Below are positions 42,930 through 51,537 of a DNA stretch of 64,000 bases, piece by piece. A program made the translations under genes and the position numbers. Source of the DNA: Amycolatopsis sp. CA-128772. GTDB taxonomy: Bacteria > Actinomycetota > Actinomycetes > Mycobacteriales > Pseudonocardiaceae. The notes below the pieces were generated by a model. The model ran no database searches, had not been told where the DNA came from, and was given only the letters and a program-made list of their open reading frames with translations. The stretch's first letter is position 1, and each line of letters starts with the position of its first letter. The stretch spans positions 62,001 to 126,000 of the forward strand of contig NZ_PPHG01000080.1 in NCBI RefSeq assembly GCF_002904295.1. The letters run 5' to 3'.

Positions 42930-44081
42930 TCACAGCCGTTCGATGATGGTGACGTTGGCGGTGCCGCCGCCTTCGCACATCGTCTGCAGCCCGTAACGCC
43001 CGCCGCGGCGCTCCAGCTCGTGCAGGAGCGTGGCGAGCAGCTTGGTGCCGGTGGCCCCGATCGGGTGGCCGAGGGCGATCCCGCCCCCGTTCACGTTGAC
43101 CCGGCCGGGGTCCGCGCCGGTTTCGTCCAGCCACGCCAGCACCACGCTGGCGAACGCCTCGTTGACCTCGAACAGGTCGATGTCGCCGATCGCCAGCCCG
43201 GCGTTGCGCAGCGCGTGCGCCGTCGCCGGGATCGGGCCGGTCAGCATCCACACCGGATCCGCCGCCCGCACCGACAGGTGGTGGATGCGGGCCCGGGGCG
43301 TCAGGCCGTGTTCTTCGACGAAGGACGAGGACGCCAGCAGGGCCGCGCTCGCGCCGTCGGAGATCTGGCTGGCCACCGCCGCGGTCAGCCGCGAACCCTC
43401 GCCGAGCGGTTTCAGGCCGCGCATCCGTTCCAGGCTGGTGTCCCGGCGCGGCCCCTCGTCGTGCCGGAACTGCTCGACCGGGACGATCTCCGCGTCGAAC
43501 CGGCCTTCGTCGATGGCGGCCACCGCCCGCTCGTGGCTGCGCAGCGCGTACTCCTCCATGGCCGCGCGGCTGATGTCCCAGTGCTCGGCGATCATGCCGG
43601 CGCTGCGGAACTGCGAAACCTCGGCACTGCCGTAGCGCTCCTGCCAGCCCTTCGAACCGGAGAACGGGTCGTCGAAGCCGTACTCGCGCCCGGCCAGCAT
43701 CGCCGCGCTGATCGGGATCCGGCTCATGTTCTGCACGCCGCCGGCCAGCACCAGGTCCTGCGTGCCGGACATGACGGCCTGCGCGGCGAAGTGCACGGCC
43801 TGCTGGCTCGACCCGCACTGCCGGTCGATCGTCACCCCGGGCACGTGGTCCGGGAACCCGGCGGCCAGCCACGCGGTGCGGGCGATGTTCCCGGCCTGCG
43901 GCCCGAGGGTGTCCGTGCAGCCGAAGATGACGTCGTCGACGAAGTCCGGGTCGACCCCGGCGCGCTCGACGACCGCCTTGATGACGTGCGCCCCCAGGTC
44001 GGCGGAGTGCCACCCGGACAGCGCGCCGCCGCGCCGCCCCACGGGCGTGCGGACCGCGTCGAGGAGGAAAGCTTCGGGCAC
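42930..44081 (-). CDS. fadA6: Steroid-ring thiolase FadA6
   Basis: A 383-aa thiolase. The nucleophile is C89 in TIDRQCGSSQQAVHFAAQ, and the C-terminal half has the acid/base residues in NVNGGGIALGHPIGATG and TMCEGGGTANV. FadA6 cleaves the ring-opened C-ring product (MOODA-CoA) in HIP breakdown; this function is inferred from location between ipdC and ipdF/fadE30. GTG at 44081 has AGGAG five bases upstream. It is the last gene of the leftward operon fadE30-ipdF-fadA6 and ends 16 bases from the end of fgd. Confidence 0.87.
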   Translation of the reverse strand: MPEAFLLDAVRTPVGRRGGALSGWHSADLGAHVIKAVVERAGVDPDFVDDVIFGCTDTLGPQAGNIARTAWLAAGFPDHVPGVTIDRQCGSSQQAVHFAAQAVMSGTQDLVLAGGVQNMSRIPISAAMLAGREYGFDDPFSGSKGWQERYGSAEVSQFRSAGMIAEHWDISRAAMEEYALRSHERAVAAIDEGRFDAEIVPVEQFRHDEGPRRDTSLERMRGLKPLGEGSRLTAAVASQISDGASAALLASSSFVEEHGLTPRARIHHLSVRAADPVWMLTGPIPATAHALRNAGLAIGDIDLFEVNEAFASVVLAWLDETGADPGRVNVNGGGIALGHPIGATGTKLLATLLHELERRGGRYGLQTMCEGGGTANVTIIERL

Positions 44082-44089
44082 GGGTGCTC

Positions 44090-44851
44090 CTAGGGGTGCT
44101 GGCTGCTGACGGAGACGACTTCGCCGGTCAGGTAACCGGCGTAGTCGCTGGCGAGGAAGACCATCACGTTGGCGACCTCCCACGGCTCGGCCGCGCGGCC
44201 GAAGGCTTCCCGCTTGGTGAGGTCTTCGAGCAGTTCGTCGCTGGTCACCTTGGCGAGGAACGGGTGCATGGCGAGGCTCGGCGCGACGGCGTTGATCCGG
44301 ACGCCGTGCCCGGCGGCGTCCAGGGCCGAGCAGCGGGTGAGGGCCATGACGCCGGCTTTCGCGGCCGCGTAGTGCGCTTGCCCGGCCTGGGCGCGCCAGC
44401 CGACCACCGACGCGTTGTTGACGATCGCCCCGCCGCCGCCCTGGGCGACGAACTGCTTGAGGGCCGCGCGGGTGCAGCGGAAGGTGCCGGTGAGGGTGAT
44501 GTCGAGGACCTTCGACCACTCGTCGTCGGTCATCTCCAGGACGGACTTCGTGCCGCCGAGCCCGGCGTTGTTGACCAGGACGTCGAGGCGGCCGAAGCGG
44601 GCGGCCGCGCCGTCGATGAGGGCCTGGACCTGGTCCTCCTGGGTGACGTCGCAGGGGATCGCGTGGACGTCGCCGAGTTCGGCGGCCTTCTCCTTCAGGC
44701 GCCGCTCGTGCCAGTCGCTGATCACGACGTTCGCGCCTTCTTCGAGGCAGCGTTTCGCCACCGCGGACCCGATGCCGGTGCCCGCGGCCGCGGTGACGAC
44801 GACGACTTTGCCGGCGAGGAGGTCGTGGCCGGGCGGGTACTGGGGGATCAC
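44090..44851 (-). CDS. ipdF: SDR dehydrogenase IpdF
   Basis: A 253-aa SDR: cofactor loop TAAAGTGIGSAVAKR (about 20-34), NNAGLGGTKSV, Ser in VNNASVVGW, and Y-x3-K in HYAAAKAG. IpdF of mycobacteria and rhodococci oxidises the 5-hydroxyl of HIP-derived CoA esters. The assignment rests on the fadE30-ipdF-fadA6 gene order. The GTG start overlaps the fadE30 stop (GTGA), and 8 bases separate its stop from fadA6. Confidence 0.85.
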   Translation of the reverse strand: MIPQYPPGHDLLAGKVVVVTAAAGTGIGSAVAKRCLEEGANVVISDWHERRLKEKAAELGDVHAIPCDVTQEDQVQALIDGAAARFGRLDVLVNNAGLGGTKSVLEMTDDEWSKVLDITLTGTFRCTRAALKQFVAQGGGGAIVNNASVVGWRAQAGQAHYAAAKAGVMALTRCSALDAAGHGVRINAVAPSLAMHPFLAKVTSDELLEDLTKREAFGRAAEPWEVANVMVFLASDYAGYLTGEVVSVSSQHP

Positions 44852-45993
44852 GGACGGGCCTCCCGGGGCAGGCCGAGGACGCGCTCGGCGATGATGGTGC
44901 GTTCGATTTCGTCCGAGCCGCCGTAGATCGTGTCGGCGCGGGTGAACAGGAACAGCCGCTGCCACTCGTCCAGCTCGCCGCCGTCGGAGGTGAGGGATCG
45001 GGCGCCGCGGGCGCGCACGGCCAGTTCGCCCAGCCCGCGGTGCCATCGCGCCCACAGCAGCTTCCCGACCGCGACTTCGGGACCGGCGGCCTGGCCGAGC
45101 GTCCGCAAAGCGTGGGCGCGCAAGACCCGCAGGCCGATGCGGGCGCGGGCGAGGTCGGCGCGCAGCAGCGGATCGTCGTAGGTGCCGAGCCGTTTCGCTT
45201 CGGCGGTGATGTCGTCGAGTTCGCGGCGGAAGCCGATCTGCTGGCCCAGCGTCGAGACGCCGCGTTCGAAGCCGAGGGTGGCCATGGCGATCTTCCAGCC
45301 CTCGCCCGGTTCGCCGACGACGTGGCCGGCGGGCGTGCGGGCGTCGTCGAAGAAGACTTCGTTGAACTCCGAGGTGCCGGTGAGCTGCCGGATCGGCCGG
45401 ATCGTCACGCCCTTCTGGCGCAGCGGCACCAGGAGGTAGGACAGGCCGTGGTGGCGCCGGGAGCCGGGTTCGGTGCGGGCCACGACGAAGCACCAGTCGG
45501 CCACGTGGGCCAATGACGTCCAGATCTTCTGGCCGTTGATCACCCACTCGCCGTCCCGCAGCACCGCCGACGTCGAAACGGCGGCGAGGTCGGAGCCGGC
45601 GCCGGGTTCGGAGTACCCCTGGCACCAGAGCTCTTCGACGGCGGCGATCTTGGGCAGGAACCGTTGCCGCTGTTCCGGCGTGCCGAAGGCGATGAGCGTG
45701 GGGCCGAGCAGCTGCTCGCCGATGTGGTTGACCCGGGCGGGCGCGCCGGAAGCGGCGTACTCCTCGTGGAAGGCGACCTGTTCGGCCAGCGACAGGCCGC
45801 GGCCGCCGTGCTCGACCGGCCAGCCGACGCACGTCCAGCCCGCCGCGGCCAAGTGGCGTTCCCAGGCCAGGCGCAGCTCGAACTCCTCGTGCTCCCGGCC
45901 CGGCCCGCCCAGGCCGCGCAGCCTGGCGAACTCGCCGGTCAGGTTGCCGGCCAGCCAGCCCGCGACCTCGCGGCGGAATCGCGTCGGTTCCAC
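44848..45993 (-). CDS. fadE30: Acyl-CoA dehydrogenase FadE30
   Basis: A 381-aa flavoprotein of the acyl-CoA dehydrogenase family, which introduces a double bond into the CoA-linked propionate side chain of HIP derivatives. The flavin-binding YSEPGAGSDLAAVST and NGQKIWTSLAH segments are present. At the usual catalytic Glu position the motif reads IYGGSDEIERT with Gly in place of Glu, as is common in actinobacterial steroid FadEs. GTG at 45993 follows AAGGAGG with a 5-nt gap. It heads the leftward operon and shares the KstR-type site at 46037-46050 with the divergent fadD3. Confidence 0.88.
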   Translation of the reverse strand: MEPTRFRREVAGWLAGNLTGEFARLRGLGGPGREHEEFELRLAWERHLAAAGWTCVGWPVEHGGRGLSLAEQVAFHEEYAASGAPARVNHIGEQLLGPTLIAFGTPEQRQRFLPKIAAVEELWCQGYSEPGAGSDLAAVSTSAVLRDGEWVINGQKIWTSLAHVADWCFVVARTEPGSRRHHGLSYLLVPLRQKGVTIRPIRQLTGTSEFNEVFFDDARTPAGHVVGEPGEGWKIAMATLGFERGVSTLGQQIGFRRELDDITAEAKRLGTYDDPLLRADLARARIGLRVLRAHALRTLGQAAGPEVAVGKLLWARWHRGLGELAVRARGARSLTSDGGELDEWQRLFLFTRADTIYGGSDEIERTIIAERVLGLPREARP

Positions 45994-46036
45994 GCACGCC
46001 TCCTTGCTCACCCGCCGGTCCGGCACCTAGGGTAAT

Positions 46037-46050
46037 GAGAACACGTTCTA
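46037..46050. promoter_or_regulatory. KstR-type operator in the fadE30/fadD3 divergent promoter
   Basis: GAGAACACGTTCTA contains the perfect palindrome AGAACACGTTCT, differs from the site at 36858-36871 in one base, and matches TNNAACNNGTTNNA except for the first base. It is 26 bases upstream of fadD3 and 44 bases upstream of fadE30, so one bound dimer could control both. Confidence 0.65.
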
Positions 46051-46075
46051 CTTTGCCGGTCCAGAGGAGGGTGTG

Positions 46076-47608
46076 GTGGGACAGACCACGATCCCGGCCG
46101 TCGTCCGCGACGCCGCCGCGAAGTTCGGGTCCGCCGAGGCGCTGGTCGACGGGTCCGTGCGGCTCGGTTACGACCAGCTTCTGGAACGTGTTCGAACCGT
46201 CGCGCGGGCCTTCGCGGCGTGCGGGGTCGAGGCGGGGGACCGGGTCGCGGTCGCGCTGCCCAACACCCACCACTGGGTCACGGCGGCGCTCGGCGCGCTC
46301 TACGCGGGTGCGACGCTGATCCCGGTCAACACCCGCTTCACCGCCACCGAGACGGTGGACCTGCTCGTCCGCGGCCGGGCCCGGGCCCTCGTCGTGGCCG
46401 CCGACTTCCTCGGCGCCGACCGCCACGCCGCGATCGTGGCGACCGGGGCGGCGCTGCCGGACCTCGGCACCGTCGTCCGGGTGCCCCTGGAGCAGCCGCA
46501 CCGGCCGGTCGGGGGCACGCTGGGCTGGGACGAGTTCCTGGCCACGGCCGGGCAGGTGCCGCCGGCCGCCGCCGAGGCGCGGGCCGACGCCGTCCGCCCG
46601 GACGACGTCAGCGACATCCTCTTCACGTCGGGCACCAGTGGCCGCTCGAAGGGCGTGCTCTCGGCTCACCGCCAAGCCGTCGACGTCGCCGCGGCCTGGG
46701 CGGACTGCGGCCGGGTCACCGCGGACGACCGGTACCTGGTGATCAACCCGTTCTTCCACAGCTTCGGCTACAAGGCCGGCATCCTGGTCTGCCTGCTGAC
46801 CGGCGTGACGATCGTGCCGCAGGCCGTCTTCGACGTGCGCGCGGCCCTGCGGGTGATCGAGCGGGAACGGATTTCCGTGCTGCCGGGCGCGCCGACGGTC
46901 TTCCAGTCCCTGCTGCACGAGCCGCGCAAGGGCGACCTGTCGTCGCTGCGGCTCGCGGTCACCGGCGCGGCCACGGTGCCGGCCTCGCTCGTGCGCCGGA
47001 TGTGGTCCGAACTCGGCTTCGAAACCGTCCTCACCGCCTACGGGCTCACCGAAGCCGTGATGGTGACGATGTGCCGTCCCGGCGACCCCGCGGACCTCAT
47101 CGCCGGCACGTCCGGCCGGGCGACCGCGGGCTTCGAGGTGGCGATCCAGGGCTCGCCGGGCGAGATCGTGGTCCGCGGGCCGAACGTGATGCTCGGGTAC
47201 CTCGACGACCCGGAGGCCACCGCGAAGGCCGTCGACGAGGCGGGCTGGCTGCACACCGGCGACGTCGGCGAGCTCGACGCCGCCGGCAACCTGACGATCA
47301 CCGGCCGGCTCAAGGACATGTACATCTCCGGCGGCTTCAACGTCTACCCGGCCGAGGTCGAACACGCCCTGACCGAACTGGCCGGCGTGCGCGACGCCGC
47401 GGTGATCGGCGTTCCGGACGAACGGCTCGGCGAGGTCGGCAAGGCGTTCGTCGTCGGCACCGGGCTGACCGGGGAAGCGGTCATCGCCTTCTGCCGCGAA
47501 CGGCTCGCCAACTACAAGACCCCGCGGTTCGTCGAGTTCCTGGACGAGCTGCCCCGCAACGCTTCCGGCAAGGTGCTGAAGCGGCTGCTGAGCGAGGAGA
47601 AGGCATGA
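46076..47608 (+). CDS. fadD3: HIP-CoA synthetase FadD3
   Basis: A 510-aa ANL-family CoA ligase that commits HIP to breakdown by activating its propionate side chain. It shows DILFTSGTSGRSKGVLSAH (about 178-196), VLTAYGLTEAVMVTMC, the hinge GRLKDMYISGGFNVYPAEVE, and the catalytic Lys in NASGKVLKR. GAGGAGG lies 5 nt before GTG 46076; GTG 46073 is too close. It leads the rightward operon. Its first 120 bases contain a further KstR-type palindrome written with rare codons. Confidence 0.9.
   Translation: MGQTTIPAVVRDAAAKFGSAEALVDGSVRLGYDQLLERVRTVARAFAACGVEAGDRVAVALPNTHHWVTAALGALYAGATLIPVNTRFTATETVDLLVRGRARALVVAADFLGADRHAAIVATGAALPDLGTVVRVPLEQPHRPVGGTLGWDEFLATAGQVPPAAAEARADAVRPDDVSDILFTSGTSGRSKGVLSAHRQAVDVAAAWADCGRVTADDRYLVINPFFHSFGYKAGILVCLLTGVTIVPQAVFDVRAALRVIERERISVLPGAPTVFQSLLHEPRKGDLSSLRLAVTGAATVPASLVRRMWSELGFETVLTAYGLTEAVMVTMCRPGDPADLIAGTSGRATAGFEVAIQGSPGEIVVRGPNVMLGYLDDPEATAKAVDEAGWLHTGDVGELDAAGNLTITGRLKDMYISGGFNVYPAEVEHALTELAGVRDAAVIGVPDERLGEVGKAFVVGTGLTGEAVIAFCRERLANYKTPRFVEFLDELPRNASGKVLKRLLSEEKA
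46182..46195. promoter_or_regulatory. KstR-type palindrome inside fadD3
   Basis: TGGAACGTGTTCGA fits the full TNNAACNNGTTNNA consensus and lies about 145 bp downstream of the promoter site. The codons that build it and its left flank (CTT, CGT, GTT, CGA) are rare in this GC-rich gene, which suggests the DNA sequence itself is under selection. Confidence 0.5.
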
Positions 47609-48450
47609 GTGAACCGGTGGTCCGCGCCGAGCGGCGCGGGCCGGTCGCGGTGGTGACGATGAACCGGCCGGAGTACCGCAACGCCCAGAATTCGGCGATG
47701 ACCTACGCCCTCGACGACGCCTTCACGGCCGCGGTGAACGACCCCGAGGTGAAGGTGATCGTGCTGGCGGGGGCCGGGAAGCACTTCTCGGCGGGGCACG
47801 ACATCGGCACCCCGGGCCGCGACGTCGACGTCTCCTTCGACCGGCGGGCGGTGCTGTGGTGGGACCACACCGACCGCGCGGGCGGTGACCAGCGGTTCGC
47901 CCGGGAAGCCGAGGTGTACCTGGGGATGTGCCGCCGGTGGCGGGAACTCCCGAAGCCGATGATCGCGAGCGTCCAGGGTGCGTGCATCGCCGGCGGGCTG
48001 ATGCTGGCCTGGGTGTGCGACCTCATCGTGGCCTCGGACGACGCGTTCTTCGCCGATCCGGTGGTGCGGATGGGGATTCCGGGTGTCGAGTACTTCGCGC
48101 ACCCGTGGGTGCTGGGGCCGCGGGCGGCCAAGGAGGTGCTGTTCACCGGCGACCGGTTCAGTGTTCAGCAGGCCAAGGAGTGGGGGATGATCAACCGCAT
48201 CGTGGCGCGCGCGGACCTCGAACAGCACACCCTGGAGCTGGCGGAGAAGATCGCGGGGATGCCGCAGTTCGGGCTGGCGCTGGCGAAGAAGGCCGTCAAC
48301 CAGGCCGAAGACCTGATGGGTATGCGGTCCGGAATGGACTCCGTGTTCGGGTTGCACCACCTGGCGCACGCCCACAACGCGGAGACCTCCGAGGACTCGC
48401 TCGGCGGGCAGTCGGCGCGGTCGATGCGTGACGCGAACAAGGGGACGTGA
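47605..48450 (+). CDS. Enoyl-CoA hydratase/isomerase family protein, HIP cluster
   Basis: A 281-aa crotonase: MNRPEYRNAQNSAM at the N-terminus, oxyanion loops AGKHFSAGHDIG (about 56-67) and GACIAGGLMLAWVCDLI (about 123-139). A long insertion (SFDRRAVLWWDHTDRAGGDQ region) precedes the second loop. It overlaps fadD3 (ATGA) and touches fadE31, so it belongs to the C/D-ring operon, but it has no named counterpart in the mycobacterial KstR2 set that I can assign with confidence. It probably hydrates an unsaturated CoA intermediate made by the FadE enzymes. Confidence 0.8.
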   Translation: MSEPVVRAERRGPVAVVTMNRPEYRNAQNSAMTYALDDAFTAAVNDPEVKVIVLAGAGKHFSAGHDIGTPGRDVDVSFDRRAVLWWDHTDRAGGDQRFAREAEVYLGMCRRWRELPKPMIASVQGACIAGGLMLAWVCDLIVASDDAFFADPVVRMGIPGVEYFAHPWVLGPRAAKEVLFTGDRFSVQQAKEWGMINRIVARADLEQHTLELAEKIAGMPQFGLALAKKAVNQAEDLMGMRSGMDSVFGLHHLAHAHNAETSEDSLGGQSARSMRDANKGT

Positions 48451-49580
48451 TGGACCTCGACATCGACGCCGCGTCCGCCGCCTTCCGGGACGAGGCTCGC
48501 GAATGGCTGGCCGCCCACGTCCGGTCGCTGCCGTCGATGGACACCGCCGAGGGGTTCGCCGCGCACCGGGAGTGGGAGGCCGAGCTGGCCGAAGCGCGGT
48601 GGTCGGTCGTGTCGTGGCCGCGGGAGTACCACGGCCGGGATGCCTCGATGCTGCAGTGGCTGTTGTTCGAAGAGGAGTACTACGCCTCGGGCGCGCCGGG
48701 CCGGGTGTCGCAGAACGGGATCTTCATGCTCGGCCCCACGCTGTTCGCGCACGGCACGCCGGAGCAGCGTGACCGGATCCTGCCGGCCATGGCGACCGGC
48801 GAGCAGGTGTGGGCGCAGGCGTGGTCGGAACCCGAGGCGGGCAGCGACATCGCGGCGTTGCGGAGCACGGCGGTCCGCACGGACGGCGGCTGGCGGCTGT
48901 CCGGGCAGAAGACGTGGAGTTCCCGGGCGACCTTCGCCGACCGCGCGTTCGGCCTTTTCCGCACCGATCCCGACGCTCAACGCCACCAAGGCTTGACCTA
49001 CTTCATGGCCGACCTGCGCGCCGAAGGCGTCACGGTCCGGCCGATCCCACAGCTCGACGGTGAACCCGGCTTCGCGGAGATCTTCTTCGACGACGTCTTC
49101 GTCCCCGACGAGGACGTGATCGGGGAGGTGGGCCAGGGCTGGCGGGTGGCGATGACGACGGCCAACAACGAGCGCGGGCTGTCGCTGCGCAGCCCGGGCC
49201 GGTTCCTCGCCGCGGCCGACCGGCTGGTGGATCTCTGGCGGGACAACGGCGAGTCACCGTCCACCCGGGACAGGGTGGCCGACGCCTGGATCGGCGCCCG
49301 GGCGTACCGGCTGTACACGTTCGGCACGGTCAGCCGGCTCGCCGACGGGGGCGAGCTGGGACCGGAGTCGAGCGTGAACAAGCTGTTCTGGTCCCACCTC
49401 GACGTCGAACTGCACGAGACGGCCCTCGACGTCCTGGGGCCGGAAGCGGAGACGAACCCGGACTGGGTGGACGGCTACCTGTTCTCCCTCGCCGGGCCGA
49501 TCTACGGCGGCACCGACCAGATCCAGCGCAACACCATCGCCGAACGGCTGCTGAAGCTCCCGAGGGAGGCCCGCCGATGA
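48450..49580 (+). CDS. fadE31: Acyl-CoA dehydrogenase FadE31
   Basis: A 376-aa acyl-CoA dehydrogenase with WSEPEAGSDIAALRST, SGQKTWSSRATF, the substrate-domain GYEV-like GWRVAMTTANNERG region, and a C-terminal IYGGTDQIQRNTIAER in which Gly replaces the usual catalytic Glu. In steroid degraders FadE31-33 dehydrogenate the late ring-derived acyl-CoAs and several such FadEs work as heteromers. Position as the first of three adjacent FadEs after fadD3 supports the name. The ATG shares one base with the preceding stop. Confidence 0.85.
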   Translation: MDLDIDAASAAFRDEAREWLAAHVRSLPSMDTAEGFAAHREWEAELAEARWSVVSWPREYHGRDASMLQWLLFEEEYYASGAPGRVSQNGIFMLGPTLFAHGTPEQRDRILPAMATGEQVWAQAWSEPEAGSDIAALRSTAVRTDGGWRLSGQKTWSSRATFADRAFGLFRTDPDAQRHQGLTYFMADLRAEGVTVRPIPQLDGEPGFAEIFFDDVFVPDEDVIGEVGQGWRVAMTTANNERGLSLRSPGRFLAAADRLVDLWRDNGESPSTRDRVADAWIGARAYRLYTFGTVSRLADGGELGPESSVNKLFWSHLDVELHETALDVLGPEAETNPDWVDGYLFSLAGPIYGGTDQIQRNTIAERLLKLPREARR

Positions 49581-50497
49581 GGTTCCAGCTCTCGCCGGAG
49601 CAACGGCAGTTCGCCGCGACGCTGCACGAGCTGCTGGGCGGGGCGGACACCGCGGCCGCCGCCCGCGCCTGGGCCGTGGGGGAGCACGACCGCGGCCTCA
49701 AGCTCTGGCGCGCGCTCGCCGACGTCGGGGTCTTCGCGCTGCTGGTGGCCGAGGACCTCGGCGGCCTCGGCGCTTCGCCGGTCGACGTCGTGGTCGCCTT
49801 CGAAGCCCTCGGCTACCACGCCGTGCCCGGCCCGCTCGTCGAGTCGGCGGCGGTCGCCCCGGCGCTGCTGACCGGCCACCGGCTCACCTCCCTCGCCGAG
49901 GGCGACCTGGTGGCCACCGTCGTCGCGCCGCCGGAAGTCCCCTTGGCCCTCGACGCCGACGTCGCGGGCGTGGTCCTCGACCTCACCGGTGCGGCGCTGA
50001 CCGGAGCCGGGACCGGGCCGGTGCGCTCGATCGACCCGCCGCGGCGGTTGTTCCGGGTCCCGGCCGCGGCCGGCCGAGCGGACGGGGCCGCGTTCGACCG
50101 CGGTGTCCTGGCCGTCGCCGCCCAGCTCCTCGGCGCGGGGCAGTGGCTCCTCGACACCTCGGTCGCATACGCGAAACAACGCAAGCAGTACGGCCGGGCC
50201 ATCGGCGAGTACCAGGCGATCAAGCACCTCCTCGCCGACGTCGCCACCCGGCTCGAACTGGCCCGGCCGCTGCTCCACGGCGCCGCGGTCGCGGGAGAGA
50301 CCTTCGCCCGGGACGTCTCGGCGGCGAAGGTCATGGCCGGCGACGCCGCCCACCTCGCGGCGCGGACCGCCCTGCAGGTGCACGGCGCCATCGGCTACAC
50401 GGCCGAACACGACCTCGGGCTCCGGCTGACGAAGGTCCGGGCCCTGACCGGCGCCTGGGGGACCGGGTCGTTCCACCGGGCGCGGGTCCTGCGATGA
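49577..50497 (+). CDS. fadE32: Acyl-CoA dehydrogenase FadE32
   Basis: A 306-aa short acyl-CoA dehydrogenase. The N-terminal helical domain and the C-terminal flavin-binding helices (YAKQRKQYGRAIGEYQAIKH, then LQVHGAIGYTAEHDLGL) are present, but the middle beta-domain is much reduced. This short form is typical of the partner subunits of actinobacterial steroid FadE heteromers. It overlaps fadE31 by 4 nt and fadE33 by 4 nt, which fits a complex with one of them. Confidence 0.83.
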   Translation: MRFQLSPEQRQFAATLHELLGGADTAAAARAWAVGEHDRGLKLWRALADVGVFALLVAEDLGGLGASPVDVVVAFEALGYHAVPGPLVESAAVAPALLTGHRLTSLAEGDLVATVVAPPEVPLALDADVAGVVLDLTGAALTGAGTGPVRSIDPPRRLFRVPAAAGRADGAAFDRGVLAVAAQLLGAGQWLLDTSVAYAKQRKQYGRAIGEYQAIKHLLADVATRLELARPLLHGAAVAGETFARDVSAAKVMAGDAAHLAARTALQVHGAIGYTAEHDLGLRLTKVRALTGAWGTGSFHRARVLR

Positions 50498-51537
50498 CCG
50501 ACCCGATGGAGACCGGGGAAGCCCGGGCGCTGCGGGACGCCGTCCGCGCCCTGCTGGCGCGCCGGTCCGGGCCGGAGGCGGTGCGCGCCGCCATGGCGTC
50601 GCCGCTGGGCTACGACGACAAGCTCTGGTCGACCCTGTGCGAGCAGATCGGCGTCGCCGGCCTGACGATCCCGGAGCACTACGGCGGCGCGGGTGCCGGC
50701 CTCGCCGAGGCGTGCGTCGTGCTGGCCGAACTGGGCCGCACGCTGACCCCCGCGCCGATGCTGGGCTCGGCGGTGCTGTGCGGCGAGGCCCTCCTGCGCA
50801 CCGGCAACGACGAAGCCTGCGAACGGCTGCTGCCGGGCATCGCCGCGGGTACGACGGTGGCCGCCCTCGCCTGGTCCGGTGCGGACGGCCGGTGGACCCC
50901 GGCCCTGACGGCGTCGGCCGCGGGCCTCGACGGCCGGGCGCACTACGTCCTGGACGGCGACACCGCCGACGTCCTGCTCGCCGTGGCCCGCACGGACGAC
51001 GGCGCCGGCCTGTTCGAAGTCCCCCTCGACGGCGTCCGCCGGGAACGCGCCACGACCCTGGACCCGACCCGGCGCCTCGCGGTCGTCGAGTGCGCGTCGA
51101 CGCCGGCCCGGCGGCTCGACACCGGCGGGTTCACCGAGCCGCTGCGGCACCTGCGCGACACGGCGGTGGTCGCCGTCGCGGCCGAGCAGACCGGGGCGGC
51201 CGCCCGGGCGCTGGAGCTCACGGTCGAGTACACAAAGCAACGCCGTCAGTTCGGCCGTCCGATCGGGTCGTTCCAGGCGCTGAAGCACCGGATGGCCGAC
51301 GTCCACGTCCACGTCGAAGCGGCCCGCTCGGCGTTGTCCGCGGCCGTGGCGGACGGGGATCCCGAGGCTGTCATGACCGCGGAGGTGGTGTGCGGCGAGG
51401 CGTTCGCGCACGCGGCGGCGGAGATGGTCCAGCTCCACGGCGGCATCGCGATCACCTGGGAGCACGACGCGCACCTGTACTTCAAGCGCGCCCACGGCAC
51501 GGCCCGGCTCTTCGGCGAGCCGGACCTCAGCCGGTGA
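50494..51537 (+). CDS. fadE33: Acyl-CoA dehydrogenase FadE33
   Basis: A 347-aa acyl-CoA dehydrogenase with IPEHYGGAGAGLAEACVVLAE, TVEYTKQRRQFGRPIGSFQA, a flavin-contacting LHGGIAITWEHDAHLYFKRA segment, and a shortened middle domain with no obvious SEPxAGSD motif. It is the last gene of the fadD3 operon. Its stop overlaps the end of the convergent sigma-factor gene by 11 nt, leaving no room for a separate terminator between them. Confidence 0.83.
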   Translation: MTDPMETGEARALRDAVRALLARRSGPEAVRAAMASPLGYDDKLWSTLCEQIGVAGLTIPEHYGGAGAGLAEACVVLAELGRTLTPAPMLGSAVLCGEALLRTGNDEACERLLPGIAAGTTVAALAWSGADGRWTPALTASAAGLDGRAHYVLDGDTADVLLAVARTDDGAGLFEVPLDGVRRERATTLDPTRRLAVVECASTPARRLDTGGFTEPLRHLRDTAVVAVAAEQTGAAARALELTVEYTKQRRQFGRPIGSFQALKHRMADVHVHVEAARSALSAAVADGDPEAVMTAEVVCGEAFAHAAAEMVQLHGGIAITWEHDAHLYFKRAHGTARLFGEPDLSR

